Shown in pieces: positions 8,514 through 17,352 of a DNA stretch of 64,000 nucleotides. The translations under genes were made by a program, and so were the position numbers. The stretch is from Planctomyces sp. SH-PL62 (GTDB lineage Bacteria; Planctomycetota; Planctomycetia; Planctomycetales; Planctomycetaceae): the NCBI GenBank assembly GCA_945893075.1, contig CAMDDX010000002.1, positions 1 through 64,000 of the forward strand, in the 5' to 3' direction. Position 1 is the first letter of the stretch, and every line of letters starts with the position of its first letter. The notes under the pieces were generated by a model. It was not told the DNA's origin and searched no databases. It worked only from the letters and a program-made list of their open reading frames with translations.

Positions 8514-9002
8514 TCAGATCACCACCGGCTTGCCGAGCACTCGGCGAGCGGCGGCGATTTGGCCGGAGTGCATCGTCACATGGCCGGCAAGCAGGTTGAA
8601 CACGAGGCCGACGGTCGGACACATCTTGAAACTCGGCGGGCCGGGCTTGTCGAGGTCGGAGTCCGGCAGCGCATCGAGCGCGGCCTTTGATGCCGCACGC
8701 TGCAGGTCAAACAATTCGAGATACTTCCCCTTCGTCAGAAACTTGGCCGGATCATCGTTGCCAGTCGATTCCTTGCCGTGCTGCTCCGCGAAGCCCGCTG
8801 GCAAGGCTGCTCCCACGCCGGGGCAGACCATTTCCAACAATTGCTTCTCCGAGTTAATCAGGTGGCCGATTTGCCAAGCCAGGTGATTGCTCCCCACGGT
8901 CGGGCGAGTCATCAGCTCCGCATCCGACAAATCGCCGAGGTACGTCTTCAGGATGTAATCCCCCAAATCCATCTGAGCCTTCAAAACATCTTTCGCATTC
9001 AT
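8514..9002 (-). CDS. DinB-family four-helix protein
   Basis: A 162-residue protein of the DinB/YfiT-like putative metal-dependent hydrolase superfamily. These four-helix bundles bind a metal with three His residues and often act as thiol transferases or have unknown roles. Visible features are HLAWQIGHLINSEKQL early and LLAGHVTMHSGQIAAARRVLG at the end, giving the expected His residues on helices 2 and 4. I selected ATG 9002 because AAGGA lies eight bases upstream; an ATG at 9011 is close by. No operon partner is obvious. Confidence 0.8.
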   Translation of the reverse strand: MNAKDVLKAQMDLGDYILKTYLGDLSDAELMTRPTVGSNHLAWQIGHLINSEKQLLEMVCPGVGAALPAGFAEQHGKESTGNDDPAKFLTKGKYLELFDLQRAASKAALDALPDSDLDKPGPPSFKMCPTVGLVFNLLAGHVTMHSGQIAAARRVLGKPVVI

Positions 9003-9475
9003 GGCGTTCATCCTTCGAGAGTGTTTGTGGCGCACGCGGCTCGCGTGCGACAGATTATGGTTTATTTCAAAACCGTACCGCGACCGTGAGGGAGCGGCCA
9101 GTCACCTAGAAAATCAACTACTCACCTTTGCTCGTAGTGACCCGATTTATCGGGTCGAGACCGACCGGGTAAATCGGGGCACTACGAGCGATCGTGTGCA
9201 GTCGGATTAGAAAACCGACCGTTCCGTCACGGAACAGTGATTTCTCAATGGCCGCTGACGAGTGACTTCGCCAACCGCCTTTCCAATCTCACCGTATCGC
9301 AATCAGAGACCGACTGATCGGCTTTTAGGGGGGTTCCTTGGAGCGGCAACTTCAAAGAGCCGGATAACAGGGAACAACGTGCGGGTGAGGTCAGGCAGCC
9401 TTCAGATCAAAACTCCGGTCGCCAAGATTTGTGTCGGTTCCTATCTTCCCGGCGTCCGCTCAAGGGAGTTTTGCC
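9003..9475. other. Non-coding stretch with one palindrome
   Basis: These 473 bases between divergent genes hold the 9130-9189 palindrome. Otherwise I see no gene, RNA or clear promoter motif. Confidence 0.5.
9130..9189. repeat. GCTCGTAGTGACCCGATT palindrome, copy 1
   Basis: GCTCGTAGTGACCCGATTTA pairs with TAAATCGGGGCACTACGAGC. A second CGGGTCG/CGACCGG pairing sits at the centre. A diverged copy is at 38656-38715. Confidence 0.85.
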
Positions 9476-9748
9476 ATGTCATCGAAACTTGAAACTCGTT
9501 CCTCTTTCGCCGAGACCGCTCGCCGCGTTTACGACCAGACTCTGCGGACTGAGTTAGAAGCATCTCACATGGGCGAATTGATTTCGCTGGAACCGGAATC
9601 GGGCGACTATGTTTTGGGGCGAACGTTTCGCGAAGTGGATCTCGCCACGCAAGAAAAATTCGGACGTAAGCCCACGTCCATTTTTCGAATTGGCGGAGGT
9701 GCTGCGGTGAAGTTTGGAGGAAGCTCAAGTCGTGCGCGGATTCATTGA
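9476..9748 (+). CDS. Small hypothetical protein paired with an aspartic protease-like gene
   Basis: A 90-residue protein (AETARRVYDQTLRTELEASHMGELISLEPESGDYVLG) with a helical first third and a predicted strand region after it. The start ATG 9476 has AGGGAG eight bases upstream. Its last 35 bases overlap the start of the aspartic protease-like gene, so the two are probably translated together. Such pairs, with a small protein first and a clan AA protease second, recur in planctomycetes and cyanobacteria. The function is not known to me; a toxin-antitoxin-like or accessory role is conceivable. Confidence 0.65.
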   Translation: MSSKLETRSSFAETARRVYDQTLRTELEASHMGELISLEPESGDYVLGRTFREVDLATQEKFGRKPTSIFRIGGGAAVKFGGSSSRARIH

Positions 9749-10076
9749 TGAATTTGGCCTGGCGTTCGTCACGGTGGATTTCGGCCAAGGACCGCTCGAT
9801 TTCATGATCGACACGGGCTTCACCGGCACGTTGGTTGTCGGCGAACAGTTTTTCGACCCACGACAAGCCGAGTATGCCGGCCCGACCGATGCGGAAATGG
9901 CCGACGAAGCCTGGGCCGAATACGAGACCTACTACGTCGAGTTCGATTGGTTCGGCGAAATGATCCGCGCACGCATCCTGGTCGGCCCCGGAAAGACCTG
10001 CTTGTTAGGCGTCGCGCTGTTGATGGATTGTCGTCTTGAACTCGACTACCCGGTTAGAACGGTCAACATCGTCTGA
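9714..10076 (+). CDS. Clan AA (retropepsin-like) aspartic protease domain protein
   Basis: A single-domain protein of about 120 residues. The active-site motif is FMIDTGFTGTLVV, i.e. the D-T-G triad followed by the hydrophobic strand. The C-terminal GVALLMDCRLELDY matches the ILG-type second motif of small retropepsins (CLLGVALL). Retropepsins act as dimers, which this length requires. The start is TTG 9714 or GTG 9732; both overlap the preceding gene. No signal peptide is visible, so it should be cytoplasmic. The substrate is unknown. Confidence 0.75.
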   Translation: MEEAQVVRGFIDEFGLAFVTVDFGQGPLDFMIDTGFTGTLVVGEQFFDPRQAEYAGPTDAEMADEAWAEYETYYVEFDWFGEMIRARILVGPGKTCLLGVALLMDCRLELDYPVRTVNIV

Positions 10077-10086
10077 TCGGTCAACG

Positions 10087-10162
10087 GTAGCCCGCTCTCG
10101 CCGAGAGCGGACGCGGCGAGCAAAGCTCGCTCAAAATTCGGCTCTCGGCGAGAGCCGGCTAC
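10087..10162. repeat. GTAGCC…GGCTAC palindrome
   Basis: GTAGCCCGCTCTCGCCGAGAGC pairs with GCTCTCGGCGAGAGCCGGCTAC. The loop has its own GGCGAGC-type pairing. It separates two convergent genes. Confidence 0.85.
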
Positions 10163-10174
10163 ATTTCAGCACCG

Positions 10175-13100
10175 CTACTGCTTCGGCGGGTTGGCCTCCT
10201 TCACGATCGCTCCGTGTTCGTCGCTCATCACGAGAACCGAAAACTTGCTGACGGCGTCGAGGTCGTTGGTGTTGAGGCTCGAATAGTCGAAGCGGCCGCG
10301 GAGGTCGGTGTAGCCGTCTTTGTAGAACCGCGATGAGCCGTCCGGGCGTTGGGCGTAGACCTTCACGTATGCCTTCGCGATCGGCTTGTTGGTCGTCGCG
10401 TGCGTGACTTTTACTTGGCCGTAGTTCTCGATGACCTGCACGGTCAGCGAGTTCGAGTAGTACGCCTGCGTCTTCGTCTGGCCGCCGCCGGTGATCTCGA
10501 CGAGCACGTTTTTGTTGTGCAGGTCTTTCGGCAGTTCGACCTTCTTCGACCCTTGAGTCACTTCGGTCTGCGCTCGGCGCGGGTCTCCCGACCCCGCCGC
10601 TTCGCTGGACCGAAGGTCTCCATTCTTCTCATCGACGCTGGAATCGCCGCCGCCGTTCGCTGCGGGAGACCTGCGGTCGGGGTCAGCGGCGGGGTCAGGA
10701 GACCCGCGCCGAGCGCTCAGTTTGCGATCCGCCAGCGCGACCGTGTCCACGCGGTTGGGTTGGATCAGGCTGAATTGGCCGCTGAATTGTTGGACGAAGG
10801 GGTTGCGGCTGAAGAGCAATTCGACATCCATCAGGTAGTAGCTGACTTTGACCTCGCCGAGGTTCTGGTGGTTGATTGTGAGCTGTTTCGCCTCGACGGT
10901 GAAGTCGAAGTTCGGGTCGGTCGCGGCGAGTTGTGTTTGGTCTTGGTTGCGGTCTTCGGTGTCGATCTTCTTCGGGCCGGCTCCGTCGATCTCGTCGAGC
11001 TGGGCCTTGATCGAGGCGAACGCTTGTCGCCAGCGGTCCACCGGGTAGTCGGTGTATTTGGTGGCGATGGCTCGCGCGAGCTTCGGGTTGTCGGTGAAGA
11101 AGTCGAGATACGCCTGGAAGTAGTCGTATTGCAGCCGAGTCGGCAGACGCTCCGGGTTCACGCGAGCGAACGTCGTCAGCGATTCCTCGATGCGGTCCTG
11201 CAACAGCAGGTCGTAGGTGACGACCATCAGGTCATCGTCGGTCAGGCTGCGTTGGTAGGAAAACTCGCGCAGCGAGCGGTGATATTGCTCGTTGAACTTC
11301 GCGTTGACGATCTGGCGTTGCTGGCCGAGCCGATGGGCTCGCGCGTTGACCAGCGGTTTGTAGTCGAGGTGCTCGTAGCTGCGACGCGCGACCGGGTCGA
11401 TGGTCAGCATCGCGCTGACCAGCCGGCCCCCGCACTCGTTGACGAGTCCGTCGCTGTGTTGCAGGAACTCGCGAGTCGCGGCGACGTGGTTGTGCTTCAG
11501 GCCGTAAGACCACAGCGTCATGTTGAAAGCGTGCCGCGTGCTCAACAGCGAGATCGCAGCATCAAAGAACTTCGCGTCGTGCATCCGCCACGCCATGCGG
11601 TCGAGGTTCAGACCGTGGACGTTGTGGCCGTTCAAGAACTTCAGGCAGTCGTCGGCCGAGGCGTATTGCGAGACGTAATCCCAACTCTCGGTGTCGATCT
11701 TGGTCGGCTTGTCCACGACGTTGAAGGTGCTCGGCGTCGCGAACGCGATCAGCTCGCCGTTCTTCGCGACGTGAATCGGGAAGTGCGGGAACTGCCCGGC
11801 GGCCGGGAAGTAGAAGAAGTAGTCCAGCGTCTGAGTGTGATACGGCTGCAAGTCCACATGCACGCTCTTGGTCGGCTGGCCGTTGGCGACGGGGATCGCT
11901 CCTTGCGGCACTTGCAGTAGCACGGTCAGCTTCTGCCGAGCGGACGTCGGGTTCGTGACGACCACTTGGCAGCCATAGACGGTGTGAATGACGAACTCGT
12001 CGGCGACGTACTTGTCGATCTGCTCGCCGTTTTCCTGGCGATGCCGGTCGCCGTGCCGGAAGAAATTCTGGCTGACGAGGATCGGCACCTTATCGGCGGC
12101 GGGCTGAGCGGCTTTGACCTCTTCATGGAAGACGATCATCGGGCTGCCGGCCGCGAGCGTCATCTGCGGGCCCTCGAATTTCGATTCATGCTTCGCCGGC
12201 TCGAACGGCAGATCGAGCACCGCCAGCGCGAGCATCATCTCCGAGAAGTTGCGGCTCGCGTCCGCGATGTTCGTGCTGAGGAACGGCTTCGTCGCATCAT
12301 GCTGAGCGTAGTCACGCCAGAACGAGTTGACCGTGATGAGAGCGGGATTCTGCTCGGCGATGGCGAGGTGGTAGTAGTTGTTCTCGGCCCATTCCTTGGT
12401 CGGGTCCATCTTGCGGTAAAGCTGCCGGACATCGGCTCGGCTGTACGCTAAGAAGTGCTCCGCTTTATCGCCAAGCTTCCCGCCGTCCATGTCCTCGTCA
12501 GTCAATTCTCCATTCCTGTTCGAGTCCTTCTTATCAGCGGCGCGTCGGGAGCGTTCAGCCATCGGCTTGCCATCGCGTTCGAGTCCGCGTTTGAGGCGAT
12601 CCACGCCGGCTTCTTCCTTGGCCTTCTCGCGAAGTCCTAGTTGCTGCTTGCCAGCCTTCTTGGCTTCGGCTTGTTCGCCCGCCATCCCCCCCCCAAATCC
12701 GCCGAGTGTTCGATGCGGCCGAGATGCTCCAGCAACCGCGCCGCCAGCAGCGGACGGAGCCGATTCGCTGTTGAGTTGAGTTGGCTCGAACATCACTTCC
12801 GATTCCTTCAGTTGCCGACCGAGATTCAACTTCAAGCCGAGGCCGTCGTCGGTCTCCAGCGAACTCCCCTTCGCCGCCGTGTCGAACAGCAACAAGAACC
12901 GGTCGATGTTCGACGGCTGCAACTTGAACAGCTCGTCGATGTGCCGCGAGGTCTTCGGTCCCTCGCCGTTGATGTGCTGGGCGAGGAACACTCGCTCGGC
13001 AACGTTGAGCTGCCCGTGAGACCACGGTTGCAGGAACGGATCAACCTTGTCGTCCAGCAGCCAGCGGTCGAGGAACGTCTTATCCTTCTTGTTCGCGAGG

Positions 13101-16100
13101 TACGGCTTCACCACCGCGTTGAAGAACTTCGGATCTTTCTTCGCGAGGAACACATTCAACTCGTGGCAGGCGAACTTCGAGTATTTCTCCTTCTGCTCTT
13201 CCGGCTTGAGCTTCGGCCAGTTGAGCAGGAACGAGAACTCGGCCAACTTCGGATCGTGCGTCAGCGTCGTGAACAGCAGATAAACCCGCGCGAGACTGTC
13301 ATACGCCTCGAACTTAGACGTGGCGATGTCCGCCAACGTAAACGGCTGCCCGGCCCCGACCAGACTGATGCGCTTCTGCTGCGTGAAGTGCTTCTTCGGA
13401 TCAAGCCCATTCGCCAACCGCAAATCAATGAAGTGCGACTTCGGCTCGTCCAGCGCGACGCTCCGCCACGTCGTGCTCAGCGGATCGCAGGCGACGACAT
13501 GCAGATGCTGATGCGCACCAAGCAGATCGCGTTTCAACACGATCTTGCCATCCTTGTCCGGCACAAGGTTCACAAACACGGCCGACGCTTCCGCCAGGAA
13601 GTCGAGATTTGCGAAGTCACCGCCGCGTGCGACACCGGCCGCTAGCAATTCGTCGCGAGCCATCGCGCTGGCCGGCGGCGGACCCTTGGCAGCGAAGTCA
13701 TCGCCAACCGCCGCGATCTGCTCGCCGGTCTCGGTCGAACGCAGCACCCACGGATTGAGCAGCAGCGATGGCCGCTCCAGCGTGTTGCCCGGAAACTTCC
13801 GCGCGTACTTGCGGTCGATGATGTAGCGGTACTCGTCGCCGATGTTGCGGCCCGCGAGATACACCGACTCGGCCGGCGACGTGCGGATCGCATACGGCTC
13901 GGACTGCGAAACCTTCGCGAGATGATTTCCTGCCGCGTACGCCGGAGCGAACCGCGTCGCAAACAAATGCACGCGAGCAAACTTGTTAGCGTTGCTGAGC
14001 TGGATGACGAGATCCTTGTCGTCCGCTTTGACGCTCTCAATCTGCAACGCCTTGAGCGGCTTCGTTTCAAGCTGCCGCACATTGCCAAGCACATAGCCAT
14101 GCTTCGCCTCGCCGGGAGCGATGCGAATGCGGACGTGCCGATTCAACGACTTCAACCACAGGTCGTAGTCTCCTGATTTCAATCCGCTGATCGTGAGGAG
14201 TCCGTTCTTGATTGACAGGTTTTTGTTCCGGTCGGCAACAAACGAATCGCCGCGAAGTTCGAGAAGGGAGACCTGCGGTAATCCAAGCTTGAATTCATCA
14301 TCATCTGAGGAGCCCCAACTCAGGTACGGCAGAGTCAGCGCTTCGCCGACTTGGCCGTGCAGTGATTGCAGATAGGTGTGCTCGTCTGGCCGAATCGGCC
14401 AAGCGTGCTGAGTTCCTTCGGGACTGGTCGCTGTGATCGCGACGATGTCTACAAGGTGGCCGAGTGACACTCGGCCAGTCTTGTCGGACTTAAACGTCAA
14501 ATGCTTCGGGTCGCGGAAGTCGCGATGCTTGACCACGATTTGTATTGGCCGCGACGTCTTCGGCTCGCCCGTCTTGCCGAGCAGTTCGACGAAGTAGCCG
14601 CTCGCCGTGCGCAGCAAATGCAGGTCTTCGATCTTGTCCGTCCGGTCCATCTCGTTGAGCGCGAACGACTCGTTTGCGGCCAGCGCGATCGTCTGATTCG
14701 TGCTGAGCACTTTGACCTGCCCGATCAACTGGAAGCTCAACGCCTGCACGCGCGGCGGGACAGAAAACTCGTGCGTCGATTCGCGGTCCTCGAACAATTT
14801 GAAATTCGGAATCTCAGTCGAGGACGCCACGCCGTCATGATCGGTCGAAACGATTTGCAGTTTGACTTGCTCCAGCAACTTCGTGCTGACCGGCGTCCCG
14901 TTCAGCGTGAGTTGCGGCCGAACGACAACCGTCGCCTTCTTGCGACTCAGCAGCGATTCGCGATCGACAAAGATGCCGGCCGAGAGTGCGAACGCTTCGC
15001 CTTCGTGTTGGAAGTAATCGAGGCAGGCATATTCGTGGGATAGGCTTCCAGCCTGTCGTTTTTCTTTGTCGTCTTCCTTCGACAGGCTGGAAGCCTGTCC
15101 CACGAGGACCACCGGCTGTCGGCTCGGCTGATGCGTGAACGGGACGATGATCTCGCCGGACTTGTCGGCGACGTACTCGTGCCCGCTCAGCAGGATGCGA
15201 GCGTCATCGACTTTCTGATTCTTCTCGTCGAGGATCGTGAAGACTTGCCCGGCGGTTCCGGTCTTCGCGAGGAATTTGAGTTTGCCTTTGCGAATCAGCG
15301 CCCGGCTGCTGCGGCCGTTGCCGATGAAATCGACGACGTACACGCCCGGCTTCTTCAGTTCGGGGAACTCGAAGCGGCGGCGGACTCGGCGGAACGATGT
15401 GTCGTTGTAGGTGTGTGTGGTCTCGCGATTGGCGACCAGGCCGTCGAGGTTCACGTCGGTGTCCACTTCGCGCAGTTGCTCGCGGTAGAAATTCTTGGTG
15501 TTGATCTCGAAGACCTTCACGATCAGCGTGCCGACGCTCTTGACGTGCAGGTCCAGCGCAACCGGCTCATCGGCCGAGTAGGTCGTGCGGTTCGTCGGAT
15601 CGAATTCGATCTCGACCCGCTGTTTGAGTTGCTGGAAGAGTTCGGCAGGCAGCATCGCGGCCCATTGCTCCGGCTCGCCGAGTCCGTTGAGGATCTTCGT
15701 TTCGGCGAACAGATGCTTGAGATAGATGTCGTTGATGAACGGCTCGAATTCCTTCGGGTTCGCAGCGTCCAACAAGAAATGTTGCAGATAGCTGCGGACG
15801 AGCGGCTCATCATTCGCGACCGGAGGCAGCAGCGACCCCGGACGCAAGTCGATGCTGACGTCAGCGGGGAATTGCTTCCGCGCCTGCGATTCGGCCATCG
15901 CCTTCGACAGGTACCCGACCGGCCGAGGCAATTGCAGGTATGCCAAGAAGCGATCCTTATCGAGCTTGCCGAGCGACCGATCCAGCCACAACCGGTGATA
16001 CAGCGTCTGCGCCTTGAGCGAGTTCTGCACCGGCGGCAATTTCGCGGCGAACGCCGACAACCGATCGAGATACGCCGTCATCGCCTTCGAGTCGTGCTGC

Positions 16101-16870
16101 CAATCTTCATCCGGCCCCGGCTGCAATCGGACCAGCGACGCGACGACCCAATGCTGATTGGTGATGAGGTCCGGCTTCGACTTCAGCAACTCATCAAGCT
16201 GCGCCTGCGTCAGCAACCGATGAATGTTGAACTGCCCGAACCCGCCGGAGTTCGGATGCCCGAAGTCGTCGAGGATCAACTTCGTCAGCGCCGCGTAATC
16301 CGGCCGAGCCAATCGCGAGATCAAATGCCGCCGCCGATCCCCGTCCAGCTTTTCGTTGACCAGCCAATCGAATGACGCATCCGTGAAGCCTTCAGTATTC
16401 GGCTGCTGCAAGGCTTGCTGCATCAACGTTGCGCGCGTGATCCACTGTGGATCGAGCTTCGTCGGCAGGTTCGGCTCGACGCCGAGTTCTTCCTTCTGAT
16501 GCCCGAAGTTCACCCCCAGCTTGTTGCGCAGGAACTCCAACGTCTTCTGAGGATTCTTGTCGTAGGTCAGCAATGCCTGCCGCGCGAGGATCTCGTTGAC
16601 GCGCTGCGTGTGCCCGATCTTCTGAATCCACTGCGTGACCAGCGGTTCGACCTTGTCGAACTGCTCGGCCTGCTGCGCGTGCAGGCAGTGGAAGTAATAA
16701 AAGTCTTCCGTCCCCGGCACGAGCTGCTTGAGCGGCACCGCTCGATCCGGCGCGAGGGCGAAGTCCTCGATGAAGTTGATCTCACCGGCACGAGTCTGTT
16801 CGATCCCCACCGTTCCGATACCAATTGTCAAAGTCACGCCGACCGCTCGAAGCCAATGAGACCATCGCAT
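10175..16870 (-). CDS. Giant secreted alpha-2-macroglobulin-like protein
   Basis: A 2231-residue exported protein. A signal peptide (WLRAVGVTLTIGIGTVGIEQTRAG) is followed by a helical region of about 400 residues. Next comes an MG2-like segment (YSADEPVALDLHVKSVGTLIVKVFEIN, then GVYVVDFIGNGRSSRALIRKG, then AGQVFTILDEKNQKVDDARILLSG) with further beta-sandwich stretches. The middle has a charged linker with an EF-hand-like DSNRNGELTDEDMDGG and a Gly-rich run. The C-terminal half is again mixed helix and beta. I see no CxEQ thioester motif, so it would be a thioester-less member if homologous. The start is ATG 16870 with GAGG upstream. Two palindromic elements lie in frame inside it (10570-10716 and 15034-15104). 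The assignment is moderate; the existence of the gene is certain. Confidence 0.8.
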   Translation of the reverse strand: MRWSHWLRAVGVTLTIGIGTVGIEQTRAGEINFIEDFALAPDRAVPLKQLVPGTEDFYYFHCLHAQQAEQFDKVEPLVTQWIQKIGHTQRVNEILARQALLTYDKNPQKTLEFLRNKLGVNFGHQKEELGVEPNLPTKLDPQWITRATLMQQALQQPNTEGFTDASFDWLVNEKLDGDRRRHLISRLARPDYAALTKLILDDFGHPNSGGFGQFNIHRLLTQAQLDELLKSKPDLITNQHWVVASLVRLQPGPDEDWQHDSKAMTAYLDRLSAFAAKLPPVQNSLKAQTLYHRLWLDRSLGKLDKDRFLAYLQLPRPVGYLSKAMAESQARKQFPADVSIDLRPGSLLPPVANDEPLVRSYLQHFLLDAANPKEFEPFINDIYLKHLFAETKILNGLGEPEQWAAMLPAELFQQLKQRVEIEFDPTNRTTYSADEPVALDLHVKSVGTLIVKVFEINTKNFYREQLREVDTDVNLDGLVANRETTHTYNDTSFRRVRRRFEFPELKKPGVYVVDFIGNGRSSRALIRKGKLKFLAKTGTAGQVFTILDEKNQKVDDARILLSGHEYVADKSGEIIVPFTHQPSRQPVVLVGQASSLSKEDDKEKRQAGSLSHEYACLDYFQHEGEAFALSAGIFVDRESLLSRKKATVVVRPQLTLNGTPVSTKLLEQVKLQIVSTDHDGVASSTEIPNFKLFEDRESTHEFSVPPRVQALSFQLIGQVKVLSTNQTIALAANESFALNEMDRTDKIEDLHLLRTASGYFVELLGKTGEPKTSRPIQIVVKHRDFRDPKHLTFKSDKTGRVSLGHLVDIVAITATSPEGTQHAWPIRPDEHTYLQSLHGQVGEALTLPYLSWGSSDDDEFKLGLPQVSLLELRGDSFVADRNKNLSIKNGLLTISGLKSGDYDLWLKSLNRHVRIRIAPGEAKHGYVLGNVRQLETKPLKALQIESVKADDKDLVIQLSNANKFARVHLFATRFAPAYAAGNHLAKVSQSEPYAIRTSPAESVYLAGRNIGDEYRYIIDRKYARKFPGNTLERPSLLLNPWVLRSTETGEQIAAVGDDFAAKGPPPASAMARDELLAAGVARGGDFANLDFLAEASAVFVNLVPDKDGKIVLKRDLLGAHQHLHVVACDPLSTTWRSVALDEPKSHFIDLRLANGLDPKKHFTQQKRISLVGAGQPFTLADIATSKFEAYDSLARVYLLFTTLTHDPKLAEFSFLLNWPKLKPEEQKEKYSKFACHELNVFLAKKDPKFFNAVVKPYLANKKDKTFLDRWLLDDKVDPFLQPWSHGQLNVAERVFLAQHINGEGPKTSRHIDELFKLQPSNIDRFLLLFDTAAKGSSLETDDGLGLKLNLGRQLKESEVMFEPTQLNSESAPSAAGGAVAGASRPHRTLGGFGGGMAGEQAEAKKAGKQQLGLREKAKEEAGVDRLKRGLERDGKPMAERSRRAADKKDSNRNGELTDEDMDGGKLGDKAEHFLAYSRADVRQLYRKMDPTKEWAENNYYHLAIAEQNPALITVNSFWRDYAQHDATKPFLSTNIADASRNFSEMMLALAVLDLPFEPAKHESKFEGPQMTLAAGSPMIVFHEEVKAAQPAADKVPILVSQNFFRHGDRHRQENGEQIDKYVADEFVIHTVYGCQVVVTNPTSARQKLTVLLQVPQGAIPVANGQPTKSVHVDLQPYHTQTLDYFFYFPAAGQFPHFPIHVAKNGELIAFATPSTFNVVDKPTKIDTESWDYVSQYASADDCLKFLNGHNVHGLNLDRMAWRMHDAKFFDAAISLLSTRHAFNMTLWSYGLKHNHVAATREFLQHSDGLVNECGGRLVSAMLTIDPVARRSYEHLDYKPLVNARAHRLGQQRQIVNAKFNEQYHRSLREFSYQRSLTDDDLMVVTYDLLLQDRIEESLTTFARVNPERLPTRLQYDYFQAYLDFFTDNPKLARAIATKYTDYPVDRWRQAFASIKAQLDEIDGAGPKKIDTEDRNQDQTQLAATDPNFDFTVEAKQLTINHQNLGEVKVSYYLMDVELLFSRNPFVQQFSGQFSLIQPNRVDTVALADRKLSARRGSPDPAADPDRRSPAANGGGDSSVDEKNGDLRSSEAAGSGDPRRAQTEVTQGSKKVELPKDLHNKNVLVEITGGGQTKTQAYYSNSLTVQVIENYGQVKVTHATTNKPIAKAYVKVYAQRPDGSSRFYKDGYTDLRGRFDYSSLNTNDLDAVSKFSVLVMSDEHGAIVKEANPPKQ
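10570..10716. repeat. 147-base palindrome inside the giant gene, in frame
   Basis: GCGCTCGGCGCGGGTCTCC at the left pairs with GGAGACCCGCGCCGAGCGC at the right. Inner blocks GACCCCGCCGC and GACCGAAGGTCTCC also have partners in the right half. The length is exactly 49 codons. The encoded residues, rich in Arg, Ser, Pro and Gly (SARRGSPDPAADPDRRSPAA), differ from the flanking protein. Confidence 0.85.
12686..12694. repeat. Nine-C homopolymer in coding sequence
   Basis: A run of nine C (nine G on the coding strand) encodes part of a Gly-rich linker (GGFGGGMAGEQ) in the giant gene. Such tracts slip during replication and would shift the frame. Confidence 0.7.
15034..15104. repeat. In-gene palindrome, CAGGCTTCCAGCCTGTCG type
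   Basis: The 25-base arms 15034-15058 and 15080-15104 pair with one mismatch around a 21-base loop. The encoded segment reads GQASSLSKEDDKEKRQAGSL in the giant protein. Each arm also contains the small hairpin AGGCTTCCAGCCT. Confidence 0.88.
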
Positions 16871-17352
16871 GGGAACCTCGCTGAAAAGTTGATGACGGGT
16901 GAATGGAGAGACCATCCGCGCAGATTGTGAGTCGCCTCAGAACAGGGACGTGCCAAGAGGCGGTCGCCTTAGGAAAAGTTCCCGCGGATTCTACAAAGGG
17001 ACCGAAAGAAGTACCCAGCCACGCGGTGTTTCAAAGTGCTCAGTCATCAGCCGTGACCGGCCGATGGCCGTCCGCCGGATTCCGATCGCCGTGATTCTTG
17101 TTCCGAAGAATCCCATGCGGCATTGCGTCGTGGTGATCCGTGACATCCGCGTCATCCGTGTGCTCTTCAGGGATTGCGCGGCCTGGAGAGAACACGGATC
17201 ACACAGATGACACGGATGCGGTCGGAGCCTCCTGACGCTGATGGTTTGCCAATTCCCAACCGCAGTTCAAGTTGATTGACGCTCCGCCGCTGAGATCGCG
17301 ATTATCCGGTCGCTCACCGAGTTTCGTTTCACGATCTTTTTCTGAGGCCCAC
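16871..17352. other. Non-coding stretch before lysS
   Basis: These 482 bases separate the divergent giant gene and lysS. They contain the degenerate ATCCGTG-type inverted repeat at 17128-17220. I see no additional gene; short open frames here lack ribosome sites. Confidence 0.5.
17128..17220. repeat. ATCCGTG…CACGGAT inverted repeat
   Basis: GTGATCCGTGACATCCGCGTCATCCGTGT at the left pairs imperfectly with ACACGGATCACACAGATGACACGGAT at the right. It shares its words with the repeat at 6430-6510. Confidence 0.7.

Noticed and set aside
10349-16375. Several long plus-strand frames (e.g. 10349-11920, 15131-16375) opposite the giant gene
   Set aside because: They lack ribosome sites and protein-family features; they are shadows of the coding strand.
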